Shown here piece after piece: positions 35,192-46,596 of a stretch of DNA of 64,000 bases. Location: contig JASJZC010000004.1 of NCBI GenBank assembly GCA_037178855.1, forward strand, positions 2,108,001 to 2,172,000, in the 5' to 3' direction. The stretch is from Oscheius sp. JU75 (Eukaryota; Nematoda; Chromadorea; Rhabditida; Rhabditidae). The notes under the pieces are model-generated. The model was not told the origin of the DNA. It saw nothing but the letters and a program-made list of their open reading frames with translations, and made no database searches. Position numbers and translations under genes: made by a program. The first letter of the stretch is position 1; every line of letters starts with the position of its first letter.

Positions 35192-37351
35192 ATGACCAAG
35201 GCTGAAGACCCTGTGAAGGAATTGAATCAGTTCAAACAGGCTCTCTTTGTTGAAGCTGAGAGGCTTGTCACCCAGGAGTTCCCTCGTCGTGTTCTCCACT
35301 TCGAGAGCCTTCTTCAGGTACAATTAGACTGGTATTCAATGTAACCTCTCAGAGTCCTCGGTTCTCCTACGATAGGATTAACGAGATTATGCCCAAGGAT
35401 GATCTCAACATTCCTGTTCCTGACGTGCATCTTGAGGAACCGGCAAGAAAAAAGATGAAAAAGGACGATTTAGAGGAAGTCGCCATCAACGGTATGTTTT
35501 TGGCTCTAACCTACTTTAGGCGAGTGTAGAAAACATTCTACAAACACAAGGAGACGATCAGACGTCAACTAGGTCGTTTGAAAACTAGTTCACAGTTTCA
35601 TGATCAAATTTAAGATTTTTTTAAAACAGCAAAGAAGTTATCAATGTGTCATTGTCAATGTCTATGACAAACGAGTATTATTAGCATCTGCTCTTTATTG
35701 CTACCTTCCTATTGGAACGTGTTTCTCTTGTCTTTCCCAGTGTCCTCGAAGTACATAAAATCGATCAGGAAAACTGCAGCTACGAGGACAGCCTTAAGCC
35801 ATAATGCTTGACAGCAGTGGTATCATGGTAGAAGCCGAGACGACTTGGAAGGGATAAAATCCGACGGCCATGGCAGGTGGGATAATGTAGAGGCAGGGCT
35901 GTCCGCCTCCACCGTAGCAGAGAAAGCCGGTGCCTGAATAATAAGAGTAGACATAGAAAGGACAGTTGGTCATAGGAAATTGTAGATGAGATTTAGGGGC
36001 AGGGTGTACAGCGGACAGTAATGGTCAAAGGTTAGGGATGAAGAAGAAAGTTAGTAGGACTAGAGTGGACATAGTGGACCTATTGTTCTGCATGATGTAG
36101 CCGATGTTGACTCCGAGCGGTGACTCAACCATGCAGCGATTGCTATCCATTATGGGATGAGTCTGAGGGCGATGGATGCGACAGACTTGATGCTGGGCGT
36201 TGTCCAGAAGAACCATGGTGAACGGACGATCCTTGCCTCCGAGCTGGCGCTGCATATTGTTCGGCATCTCCATGACGTAGAAGATCTGCTGGCCGAGTCT
36301 GTTGCGCAGGATGTAGCAATTGACAGTCTCGATCCCAGTCATTACTTCCATCATTTCCACCACTTACTCGACGACGACGGTGTCGCCTACGGTCAGATAC
36401 TCCAGTTCGGCAGGGCAGTTGGCGACGGCGGCGAATGCAGAGGCCCACTGGACAGCAATACGAGTAGCTCCCATAGCTCCGGCGCGACGATCGAAGGCAG
36501 CCATCTCAGGGTTCTTTCTTCAAATGGGGAGCTAGTGGGCAGAACTCGTCGGGTTATAAGCGAACGCTTGACTTACCGGAAAACATTCTCCGATTTCCGT
36601 TATAAAGAAACTAATTACTGTTTGAATGTCTTAGCCATTCTAACTTTTCAACGGCGGCGCTCCGAAATCTGTACTTATGTCGCTAGGGTTTTGTATGAGG
36701 CAGAGGTTTAAGATTCTGTGACAAACAGGTGGTGAGGTCAAAAGTCGAAAAAAAGAATCCAGTTGAAGTCTCGCCGAATTCTTTACATATTTTTTTTCAG
36801 GTGCTCCCGTATATGGTTTCATCCGCGGAACGGTTCCCTGCAACAACAAATTGGCCGAATTGATGGATGACGTTCGTCCCCTTCTTCGTGATGCCGTTGA
36901 AAGTGTGAACAAGGTCAAAATGTGGATTACATTCCTCATTCCAAGGTAGAAGAACACGAAACTTTTTAAATCCGATTCCAGAATCGAAGACGGTAACAAT
37001 TTTGGAGTTGGAATCCAGGAGGAGGCTTTGGGCGAGGTTCGTAACGTCGAAAGTGAGGCTGCCTCCTTCCTCGACCAGATGAGCCGTTACTTCACCAGCA
37101 GAGCCAAGCTGCTGACCAAGATAGCCAAGTATCCCCACGTCGATGATTACAGAAGAGCAATTTGTGACATGGACGAGAAGCAGTTCATCAATATTAGGTG
37201 CGTTTCTTTCTCACTTCTGCAAAATAATGCAATTTCTAGACTGGTCATTTTGGAGGTACGCAACCATTACTCTACACTCCATGATCTGATCACAAAGAAC
37301 ATGGAGAAGATTAAGAAGCCTCGCAGCTGCAACATGGACGTCATGTACTGA
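35192..37351 (+). CDS. PSME3: Proteasome activator PA28 gamma (REG gamma)
   Basis: Exons 35192-35317, 35353-35491, 36801-36945, 36982-37197 and 37240-37351 give 245 residues. The sequence follows PA28gamma throughout: VNKVKMWITFLIPRIEDGNN, FGVGIQEEALGEV, VESEAASFLDQMSRYFTSRA, KIAKYPHVDDYRRAI and a KNMEKIKKPRS tail. KVKMWITFLIPRIEDGNNFG contains the activation loop. PA28gamma is the nuclear heptameric ring that opens the 20S core without ubiquitin, and a KKMKKDD cluster in exon 2 may serve as its nuclear signal. A TTTAG acceptor directly abuts the ATG. Intron 2 is 1309 nt, far above the local norm, and hosts an antisense scramblase remnant. Confidence 0.96.
36025..36504 (-). pseudogene. Phospholipid scramblase remnant, antisense within PSME3 intron 2
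   Basis: On the minus strand, NCPAELEYLTVGDTVVVE, a TAA stop, then VVEMMEVMTGIETVNCYILR, NRLGQQIFYVMEM, RPFTMVLLDN, VCRIHRPQT, and SPLGVNIGYIMQNN. This follows the scramblase beta-barrel (family order: NCPPGLEYL, IELLEVLTGFET, NALGQQVYFA, RPFTM, RP, and G-IGYVxQ). The TAA at 36364-36366 falls where relatives have Gln (CAA). The second half of the barrel and the C-terminal membrane helix are missing; the frame ends at 36025. Hydrophobic minus-strand sequence at about 35800-35990 may be a further remnant. Scramblases are Ca2+-binding membrane proteins. With one premature stop and a missing C-half this copy is judged non-functional. Confidence 0.78.
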
Positions 37352-37424
37352 GCTCTCACTGTTTTGATTCTCATTCCGTTTCAATAGCATCCCGTTGTTG
37401 CTCTCACGTTGTTATTGTCGCACC

Positions 37425-37430
37425 AATAAA
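37425..37430 (+). terminator. Polyadenylation signal of PSME3
   Basis: AATAAA 74 nt after the PSME3 stop and about 98 nt before the PI4KA ATG. Confidence 0.65.
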
Positions 37431-37527
37431 CATGCTTTTAAAGTTTTAGTTGCCTGTTTCTCGAGGGTATTTCCTCATCTTACCGCAGAAAATGACAGAA
37501 ATTGGCAATGTGGAGCCTAGATAGACG

Positions 37528-40500
37528 ATGAAAGATCTCGACGACTTTGTTTTTAAAAACCTCCAATGTACAGCGGCTGCTTTAGCTAAAGTACGTTATT
37601 TGTTGTTTTTAAATGAAGAATATCTTTGAGGTAGAAAGAGTCAGTCCGTTAGAAGTGAAACGAACCCTATTGGGTGGTATTCCCGATGAGATTGACAGTC
37701 AACCATTGAATCACAATCTACGAGCAGCTCTCATCGCCGTGTCCAACTACTGCTATCTCTCTTGTGGAAAGGTAGCTCTTTTTCAAGAATGTTCTACTAT
37801 CTGATTCAGTATGCGGACGAGTTGGTGCCCATTTTGGTTGGAGCATTGTACGCCGTTCCTAATATGAAATGGCTCGACGATGGACTTGTCAACAAACACG
37901 ACAGTAATAAGTTTTTTTTTTCTAATGATACATTCGAACTCAGATGTTCCAATACAAGAACAGTTTGCGTTCTGTTTCAACACGTCTCTTTCGGATCTGG
38001 CTGCCCAACTTCCAGCTCACAGAGACACAATTGTCAAGGCCCAGATCGATGCTCTTGCTTGTTCAACATCGGTTTTAGTCGACAAACTGCTCAAATCTGA
38101 GTCTTCAGAGAGCCATAACAAAAGTGCGCTGTTTTGTTCTCATTTTCAAAAAGGTTCTTTAGGCCATGTTATGAAAGTCGTCTGCTACATCGTCGGCCTT
38201 CTTCGCTCTCTCGGACGCCATTCCAACGATCCAACTTTCCCACTAATGTCCTTCATCTTCCCCCTTACTTTTCAAAAATTCGATGGCGACGTCCCTGCTC
38301 TGAGCACAGATGAGAATGCGACAAATGAGGGAGCACCTTCAGCCACTTTAAAGAAACTCAACAGAATGTACAATATGTCAGTTTTTTTAACTGAATTAGC
38401 TAAATGTTGATTAGTTTAGACAAGGAGCCAGTTTTGTCCCCAACGACCCTCGTTTCGAGTTCAGTTCCCAGGAGATTGATATTCTTTTTGACATTGTAAG
38501 GTTCTTTCTCCAGTGCTAGAACGACCGTTTCAGATACAACGTCTACTGTCGCCGGACGTGCTGAATCAGTTGGATAACGTGGCCACGGACGTCTACGCGA
38601 GCACTTTTCTGAAAAGAAATTCGTACAAAACTGTCAGCGAGATTATCACGTTGTGTTGTCTCACACTTCTAAGAGATGCTCTCCGTCCTTTTGACGTCCT
38701 AAAATCAAAGTGTGAAATCACGGAGAAGTTCGCTAAAGAGGTCTTTCTTTCAGTGGTTATTTGCAAGATCAAATAATTTAGTTGAATTCATTCGTGGTAC
38801 AGCTTCTGCCCATGCTGGATCCAGACGAGGAGAAGAAGCCAAAGACCGATGTCTCCACTTCTCGCAACATCTTTTCTCTTCACGCTCTTTTTGTAGCCTT
38901 GGAACTTATTGTCTGGACAGCTGTCGACGACATAGGTATGCACCTGTTAAACACAAAAGTAAAGTTTGTTCAGACTCGGATGCGATCTGCGCTCATCTTT
39001 GTACACGTCTCTTCCAAGTTCCCAGTACAAGAGTCTCTTCCGCTCAAGTTTCTTTGGCCTGTAAGGCTCTTCAATCGCTTGCCGGACTGGGAGAGAAGTT
39101 TCCTTCGGTAGCAACGGCCACAGTTGTACCTGTTCTCTCCAGATTCCTGCTAGAGCCTGCACCAATTCTCGCAAAACTTGCTTCCGAGGTATCCACTCTT
39201 TTTCTTTTTAATTAGAAAAATTTGAGACATTCGACAAAAAAGAAAATGAGAAAAGAGACGAAGAGTCGACAGCGAGGCGGAAGCAAGCCCTTGAGTCGTT
39301 GCGTAATGTTTCTATTGACTGCCTGTGCAGGTTATTTTGTTTGACTATTGTCATCAGGCAGCATATTTAGAGCCTTAAAATCGTCATTGCAAGTGGATCC
39401 GGACAGCGTTCAAGCTTGTCTTGCTAGTCTTTCTTCAAAGCTTTTTGTCTGTACCAACAGTGTGCCGACTGCCAACAGGTTTTTCTTCAAAGAACACAGC
39501 TCAAACCCAAGTTTTAGCGTTGTGGCGCTCGTATGTGAGAATGCCATTATGACTCTGGGCGGAATTGGAGTGGCTCTTTCAAAGAATAACGAGGTACCAG
39601 ATATGGTCTATCAGATCTATATTCAACGTTTCGCCAATCCTTCGTCCTCTCTCGACAACGTCGTTGTCAAATGTCTAGCCCAAATGTGGGTTGCTGGAGC
39701 GGTAATCTTGGTCAACTGCTTTCTGTACATGTGTTATTTAGAAAGTCATCTATGACCGTGTGATGAAACTCTTCACCCAGATTGCTATCGAATCCAGCAG
39801 TCGAGTTTATGCTCAAGATACGGGCAAAAATGATCAGAGTGGAGGAGAACAGCGATTCGCGTTTGTTCTTGAACATTCCTGGAAACATCTTTTCCAGCCA
39901 TGTCTCTCTCGCCGTCGACCAAGCCCTCGCCTACATGGCGGACAATGTGGAGGATGAGGAGGACAAACAGGCTCTGCTCAACCGCTTTCTGGAACTGTTC
40001 GTCCAATTGGGTGTCGAAGGACGGAGAGTCGGAGAAAAGCTGTCAAAAAGTACAGTCAAGGTGGGTTTCAACCTGTGTTTCCTCACTGATCTAAAAGTCG
40101 TCCAATCTGTCACTGGCTTGCTAATATTTCAGCTGACAATTGTTGCACTTTCCACTTCTATCAACTCGTACAAGGTTTGCCGAGCATCCTTTCTGTGCTT
40201 TTGTGCCTTACTATTCGCTCGTTATGTACTTTGTTGTTGCTGACTGAATGACTGACATGCTGTCTACAATTTGTTACCGGCATCCTACATTTTTTTCAGA
40301 TGTCCACGAGCGCCGGAAATCTTGGAGTCCTCATTCCGAAAATCTCCGCTTTGATGCAACGAATGAAGTCCGTCGCCAATCCATCTATCCGTATGAGAAA
40401 TCTCTTCAGGTATTAATGTTTTGTTTATCACATCTGTATTTATAGAGACTTCTGGTTCTACTGCACAGTTCTCGGCTTCGATGTCGAGTTCTCTGGACTT

Positions 40501-43500
40501 TGGCCGGAGGAGTGGTACAAGGCTGTATGTGACATTGCCACGAATTCTCCTCTTCTTCTGGCACAGGAGAATCTCCGCTCTGAACTCATTGACAACACTG
40601 TCATCAAAGGAGATGCCATTTCGGCTGTATGCTCTTGTCATTTATCTAGTGACCAACCATTTTCAGACAGAGCTACAGGACTTCCGAAATACTATATCGG
40701 CCGAGTTGAACCATCCAGCAGAAGTTGTTCCGATAATCAACAGAATGGACTTTGCACAATGCATGTATCTACTATCGGTTTTGCGACTGGAGAAGATGAG
40801 AGTCGTAAGATTTTTTTTAGAGTAGAAGTTTCATCTTGTGCTTTAGCGTTACTCCAGTCGAGCAAAGGCTGTTCAAGAATTCTTCAAGTATCTCGAGGAC
40901 AAGTAGGTTTTTCCTACTTCTTTAAAAGTAAACTTTCAGGCCGATCCGAAAGGACAAGAGTGGAATGTGGACGTGTCTGCTATCGGGATGTACAGCCGTC
41001 TTTGACGCATTTCTGAAAGCACAAAAACGTGTTCGCGACGTTGAGTTGGCGACAGGCGAACTGGAAATTCTCACTCAATTCCTCCTTGTGCAGTTCAATC
41101 ACAACTTACGCGAGGTTTGACTCCGTTTTTATATTTTAAACCAGTAAAATTAGGTCCGTCGATGTGCCGATTCGTGTCTCTCTCGTCTTATTGACAACTT
41201 CCCGTATCTTCTTTGGAGTGGAAAAACTTTAACCACATCTCTTCGTCTACTACAGTCCCTCCAGAAGAATCTAGAAGACGATCCTGACTGTCACGAGAGT
41301 GGATTCCGAGTCAAGGAACTTGAACTGACCATTCAGCTGCAGGTTTTTGAACCACTTTATGTGATAGTATGAGACATTTAGGACTCGATCGAAGGACGCA
41401 AAACTGTTGTGAAGGACTTTTCTGCTCGCTGTCAGCAAATTCTCCGCGAGGCTATGAGATGGGCTCCGTCAAGCACCTATAGTCATCTTCTTGAATACGT
41501 CTCCACATTCGGAGTTCCCAACGATTCCTCGCTCAGTCTGGCTTTGAACGCTGTGACCAGTGAGGGCGGAGAAACCACGAGCATGTATCTTTCGTCTCTT
41601 CATCTGAGAAGCTCCTATCTCGGACAGGTATTGTTTTTTTTAGTTAGTCTTGAGCAGTATCTTCAGGTTAAAGGCCTTCTTACATGGCGAACTGGCTGCA
41701 ATACCCGGGAACTGGAAAACGACCTGATATCGAGACTGCAAGAGGATTTAGAAAGAGCGGCAAGGACTGGAATAGACAACGAGATGCAAAATGCGGTCAT
41801 GCTACTAACAGCCTTGTTCATCACACTAAAAAGTCTTCATTTTTTTTCTCAAAACGAACTTCCTTCAGAAGTGGACACTCGTCTGCTGACGACAATCACC
41901 AGGGTTCCTTTAATCAACTTCACCGAATCCACCATGCATCTGTGCATTATGGCTTGGAACTGGATTCTCGCTGCCCGTCAAGAAGTTCAAAATCAGTTTT
42001 TGATGGAAATGTGTCGTTCGTGGGCCGATTCGTGTCGAATGCGTCTCGGGCTGTTTGAGAAGTCGAAAGAGCCTCCATCCCCATTGTGCGCCAAGCTTTC
42101 TCATCCAACTCCGGCTCCCGACTTCAAACCTCACATTATCTGGACCAATGTATGTCTATCTGTTATTTTAACCTTCTTTAGTTCATTGCGGAACGCGTTG
42201 ATATAGCCAAGTACTCGTGCAGAGAGCATATGGATGTGTTGGAGATGATTTTCGCCCAATCTCTCAGCATGCAAGTCGGATCCACACCGCTGATTGCTGC
42301 CACCAATTCGATGAGTACTGGAGCCGGTGACAACGAAGGTTCATTTTCTCCCAAAGAGTTTTTCAAAAAATTTTCAGTAACTATGACCAGATCGATTGAA
42401 ACTATCGGAATCCGCAGTCGACTCTTATCATGCGCACTGGGTCTTCTCCAAAACGAGCCACCGCAATCTCGATCTTCCAATCACATTATTCGACAACGAG
42501 TCTATGCCGGCGCTCTTCACTACTTCACGTAAGATTATACGTGGCATATAAAGTATCTGTCAGTCTTCCTCCCCAAGGAGTCACCCAGCCGGCAGCTCGT
42601 CTGAAGCAGGACATTCGACAGCTCGTCGCCTTTTGGCAGGCCGTTTATGCCGATGGAAAATACATAAAGAAGGAACTGTTCGTGACCAATGATCCAGAGT
42701 TCAGTCTGAATGCCACTTTGGCTGCTGTCGCACAGGAACTACACGAATCTCAACCGAGGTAATACTTCTTTCTCTATTGATTATTGATTAACGTACCAAA
42801 ATATAGAAACCAAACGTGGCACGCTTCTTCCGGACCGAGTTATATGAACACGCTACACATGTCACAAAAGGCAATGATGGAAAGTGGGACGATTCAAAGA
42901 GGCATCTCGCTGACCAATCCGGATGTGAAAACATCACAGGAAGTTGAGCGACAAGTTAAAGTGCTGTTGAGGAGAAGAAACATTATTTTACTTCTTGTGG
43001 TTAGAGTACTTGCTATTCCCAAATTGCGAACTTTTAGGGTAATGAGATCGACAGATTGTGCGCTTGGCTTCATCCTCTTGGAGACGTATTCGAAGAAGGA
43101 ACTGCCTCCGTGGAGCAATGGATGAAATCCACTTTCCTAGACGCACGTTCCGAGGCGAAGATTCTTCGGGATTCCGCTCGTCTCGCATGGGAAATCTCTC
43201 CCGAGTTGGCCGTTTTCCTTCCCACGAGGTAGATGCTTTGTCTCACACACAATATGCTGATTAAGATTCCGAACATGCTCTCAACTGCGAATCACAGTCC
43301 AAGAGATGGTTCGAGCACAGCCAGAAGCCGTCGCTCATCTTCCGGACGCCCTTCCTCTTTTCCTTGGAGACAGTAACGTATTCGAAACTTCTGATGTAAG
43401 ATTGTTCCTGGTCACAAGAGCCGTCTTCTTCAGATTTCGCATGTATTGACCTGGGCCAAATGCTCACCAGTGATGGCGTTGTCTCTTCTCACTCCTCGAC

Positions 43501-45298
43501 AGTATCCACTTCATCCAATCACGGTTCAATACGCCGTGAGAGTTCTTCGTTCCTACGAGGCTGATGCTCTCCTGATGTACATTCCACAACTGGTTCAGGC
43601 CGTCAGACACGATTCCGTAAGTTTTCTATCTTTTCGAGACAAAAAAAGTTCAGATGGGCTATGTGGCCGAACTGATAGCGTGGCTGGCAGGACATTCACA
43701 GCTGTTAGCACATCAACTGATTTGGAATATGGAAACAAACATGTACATGGATGAAGACAGCAAAACCAAGGACCCAGTTCTATACGACGCATTGAAAAAC
43801 ATTATCAACAAGGTACAGATTTTTTTTTAAATTCTAAGTAAGCCTATTTCAGATAAATAGCCAGCTGGAAGGAGCAGCAAGGCGATTCCACGAGGCTGAG
43901 TTTGCTCTCTTTCACAAGTTGACCGGCATTTCTGGAACAATCAAGCCGTATCCCAAAGGAGATGCTAGAAAGAAAGCTTGTCTCAAAGCCCTTGCTGAGG
44001 TAATCTCTAGTAATCCGAAAAACCAGTATTTTAGGTCAAATTGGAAACGATTACGTATCTTCCGTCGAATCCAGAAGCTATTCTCCTGGACATCGACTAC
44101 TCTAGCGGCCTTCCTATGCAAAGTGCAGCCAAAGCCCCGTTCTTGGCTAAATTCCGAGTGCAAATAACTGGTGTTCATGATCTGGAAAAGATGGGTCTGG
44201 AGGTAACAAACATTCTTTTTTTTATAGCACCAATCACTTCAGGCTCAATCGTTGGATAAGAACGGCAAACCGAATTCAAGTTGCGACCTGGCGGAGTTAA
44301 AGAAATGTCAAGATTCACGCGTACGTTGGCAAAGTGCCATTTTCAAAGTCGGCGATGATGTGCGACAGGATATGCTGGCTCTTCAGCTGATGCAGATTAT
44401 GCAGAATGTCTGGACCGGCCTTGGAATACCTGTCAGAGTTTTTCCTTACAGGTTTTTTTCCTGCTTGTTCATAGCATTTACCCCTCATTTAGAGTTGTTG
44501 CAACATCTCCAGGCTGTGGCGTCATTGAATGTGTCCCTGAATCAAAAAGTCGAGATCAGCTCGGTCGCCAGACGGACTTTGGACTGTATGAGTACTTCAA
44601 AACGACTTACGGGGACGAAAGCAGCGAGTCTTTCCAGGTTAGTTCTTTGTCCATGAGTCAGACGAATTTGCTCAGGAGGCGAGAAGAAACTTCATTCGAA
44701 GCATGGCCGCCTATTCCGTCTTCAGTTTTCTTCTTCAAATCAAGGATCGGCACAATGGAAATATCATGATTGACAAGGCCGGACACATCATTCACATTGG
44801 TCAGCCTTGTTTATCATTTGCCCAACAATCATATTAAGATTTCGGCTTTATGTTCGAGAGCAGTCCCGGTGGAAATCTCGGTTTCGAGCCTGATTTCAAA
44901 CTGAGCGAAGAAATGGTTGCTATTATGGGCGGAAAGATGGAAGCTCTTCCCTTCCGACACTTTGCCGAACTCTGTGTACAGGCCTATTTGGCCGTTCGTC
45001 CTTATCACAAGGTACTCTTTTGTAGCCTGCTTATGTTCATGCTTTTCAGTCTTTCGTGTCATTGGTATCGCTCATGCTGGACACGGGACTTCCCTGTTTC
45101 CGTGGAAAAACAATCCAGCAACTAAGAGCACGATTTGCCCCCGAGATGAGCGAGAAAGACGCAGCCAGGTATCCATCTTTTCGATATCAAAACATGTAAT
45201 TCAGCTACATGAAACAAGTGATTGAAACCTGTTTCCTCAATATTCGAAGCAAGATGTACGACCAGTTACAGTACGTCCAAAACGACATTCCGTATTAG
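37528..45298 (+). CDS. PI4KA: Phosphatidylinositol 4-kinase alpha (PI4KIII alpha)
   Basis: A 7.8-kb gene of many exons. Starting [20 protein letters not shown] (37528-37590), it has a long alpha-solenoid body ([48 protein letters not shown]), the lipid-kinase-unique region ([19 protein letters not shown]), then the PI3/4-kinase domain: [29 protein letters not shown], [20 protein letters not shown] and [20 protein letters not shown]. It ends [20 protein letters not shown] plus Y. The catalytic loop DRHNGN and DFGF are intact. PI4KA makes plasma-membrane PI4P together with EFR3 and TTC7. The start fits a GCCTAG acceptor 7 nt upstream, placing it third in a MITD1-PSME3-PI4KA series. Confidence 0.96.
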
Positions 45299-45482
45299 TA
45301 GTTTCCGGTGTGCTTTTACACATTTCGCACATTTGTATTATTTGTTTTTAATAAGTTGTGTATAATATAGGGAGGCCAAAGATGGAAGAATGTACATTTT
45401 ATTTATTAATAAATTATTTTCGCAGTTTGCCCTCCAAAGAATCAGGCGCCGAACACGCACAATCTTGTTTTACAACAGTTCT

Positions 45483-46596
45483 TTAGTGAAATTCAGCAGA
45501 TAAAAGATCCTGTCCAGGTGCTTTTGGCAGGCCGGGTTGACCAGTCCATTCGCACACATACCCCTTTTTCGGATTGGGTTTGAAGGGGAAACAACAACAG
45601 CGGCAGACCTTCTCGTACCTGTATCGAGCCTTTCTTCCTTTGCCCTTACGATATTTCCTGCAAAAAAGAAGTTCGAACAAAAAAAAGCAAAAGCGAAGGT
45701 CCCGGGGAGATTTGAACTCCCGTCGCAGGATTCAGAGTCCTGAGTGCTAACCGCTACACCACGGGACCGCACATGCTGCGCTTTTCACAATCGGGCTACC
45801 TTGTTGCGCCGACTAGCCACTTGAGGGAACAGGGCGCTAAGTGATCCGGTTCACAATCATAGTGCTTTTTCTTGTCGCGTATTCAGGAGATGGACTCACT
45901 TTGTCTGGGTAACACATGTATACCATCCGAGAGTTTCAATGTGACTGCGAAAGACGGGTTCGATTGAGGACAAGTCGACTTTGGGTGTTGGCCACAGTAC
46001 ACATTCCTTGTCTCCTTGCTGTAATTGTTATTTTTTTTTACAATTGCCTCTAGCAATACCTTGGTCAAGTTGTAATCCACAACACAAGAGTCGACTTGAC
46101 TCTTACCGCCCAGATCTGTGGCGGAACAGACTTGTTCAGCTACGTAGAAGGGGACTATGGGACGGCCACCATCAACTCTGAATTGTTGGTAGGCCAGATT
46201 TCAGTAGAACTTACGTGAAAGGACTTAAATGACACTTCTGGTTTCCACCGAAACCACAGCTCTGTTTGTAAGAGCATAGTCCACAAGGTTTGTCACTTTT
46301 GAGGATAGTATGCATGTAAGAATAGAAGTTGTCCAAGACCTAACTCAAATATTGTTGTGTCAACTCAACAAAAATACCGATTTGTAGTGTCCGACAAAGG
46401 TGTAGAACCAATGCTTTTGACAGAGTTTGCCAACTTGATCCAGATAGGTCTGTTCTCCATTGGCCGAGGGCCAGACACATCGTCCCCAACTGCTCCAATG
46501 ACTACATTCGTTGCTCCTGGTAGCGTCGGAATAAACTGCTGCTAGTTGACAGTTGATTGTGGGAAGAAACAGGAGAAGAAGAAAGGACAGTTGCAT
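45483..46596 (-). CDS. Secreted Cys-rich protein, family not recognised
   Basis: Five minus-strand exons (46378-46596, 46215-46339, 46060-46177, 45900-46018, 45483-45657) join in phase to 251 residues. A clear signal peptide (MQLSFLLLLFLPTINC) is followed by CSHWSSWGRCVW, which resembles the start of a thrombospondin type-1 repeat, then CGLCSYKQSCGF, GGKSQVDSCVVDYN, DKECVLWPTPKVDL and a basic tail with VCRCCCFPFKPNPKKGYVCE. Twenty or so cysteines imply many disulfides and an extracellular role. No membrane anchor is seen. The last intron (45658-45899) is the longest and contains a tRNA gene on the same strand. Confidence 0.8.
45697..45768 (-). tRNA. tRNA-Gln (anticodon CTG)
   Basis: Minus strand. 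The acceptor stem pairs GGTCCCG with CGGGACC, with T as discriminator base. A-box-like D arm GGTGTAGCGGTTAGCAC, anticodon stem CAGGA/TCCTG around loop CTCTGAA (anticodon CTG), and B-box GAGTTCAAATCTC. This is a full cloverleaf with no intron and reads codon CAG. It lies wholly within the last intron of the secreted Cys-rich gene, on the same strand. Confidence 0.96.

Noticed and set aside
36157-36711. A 184-codon plus-strand frame in the PSME3 intron
   Set aside because: Shadow of the antisense scramblase remnant; the minus strand carries the recognisable protein.
35492-36800. Stop codon TAA read as Gln (alternative genetic code) to explain the scramblase interruption
   Set aside because: Several intact genes in this window (for example COX6B, TBCC, calreticulin) end in TAA, so it is a normal stop here.
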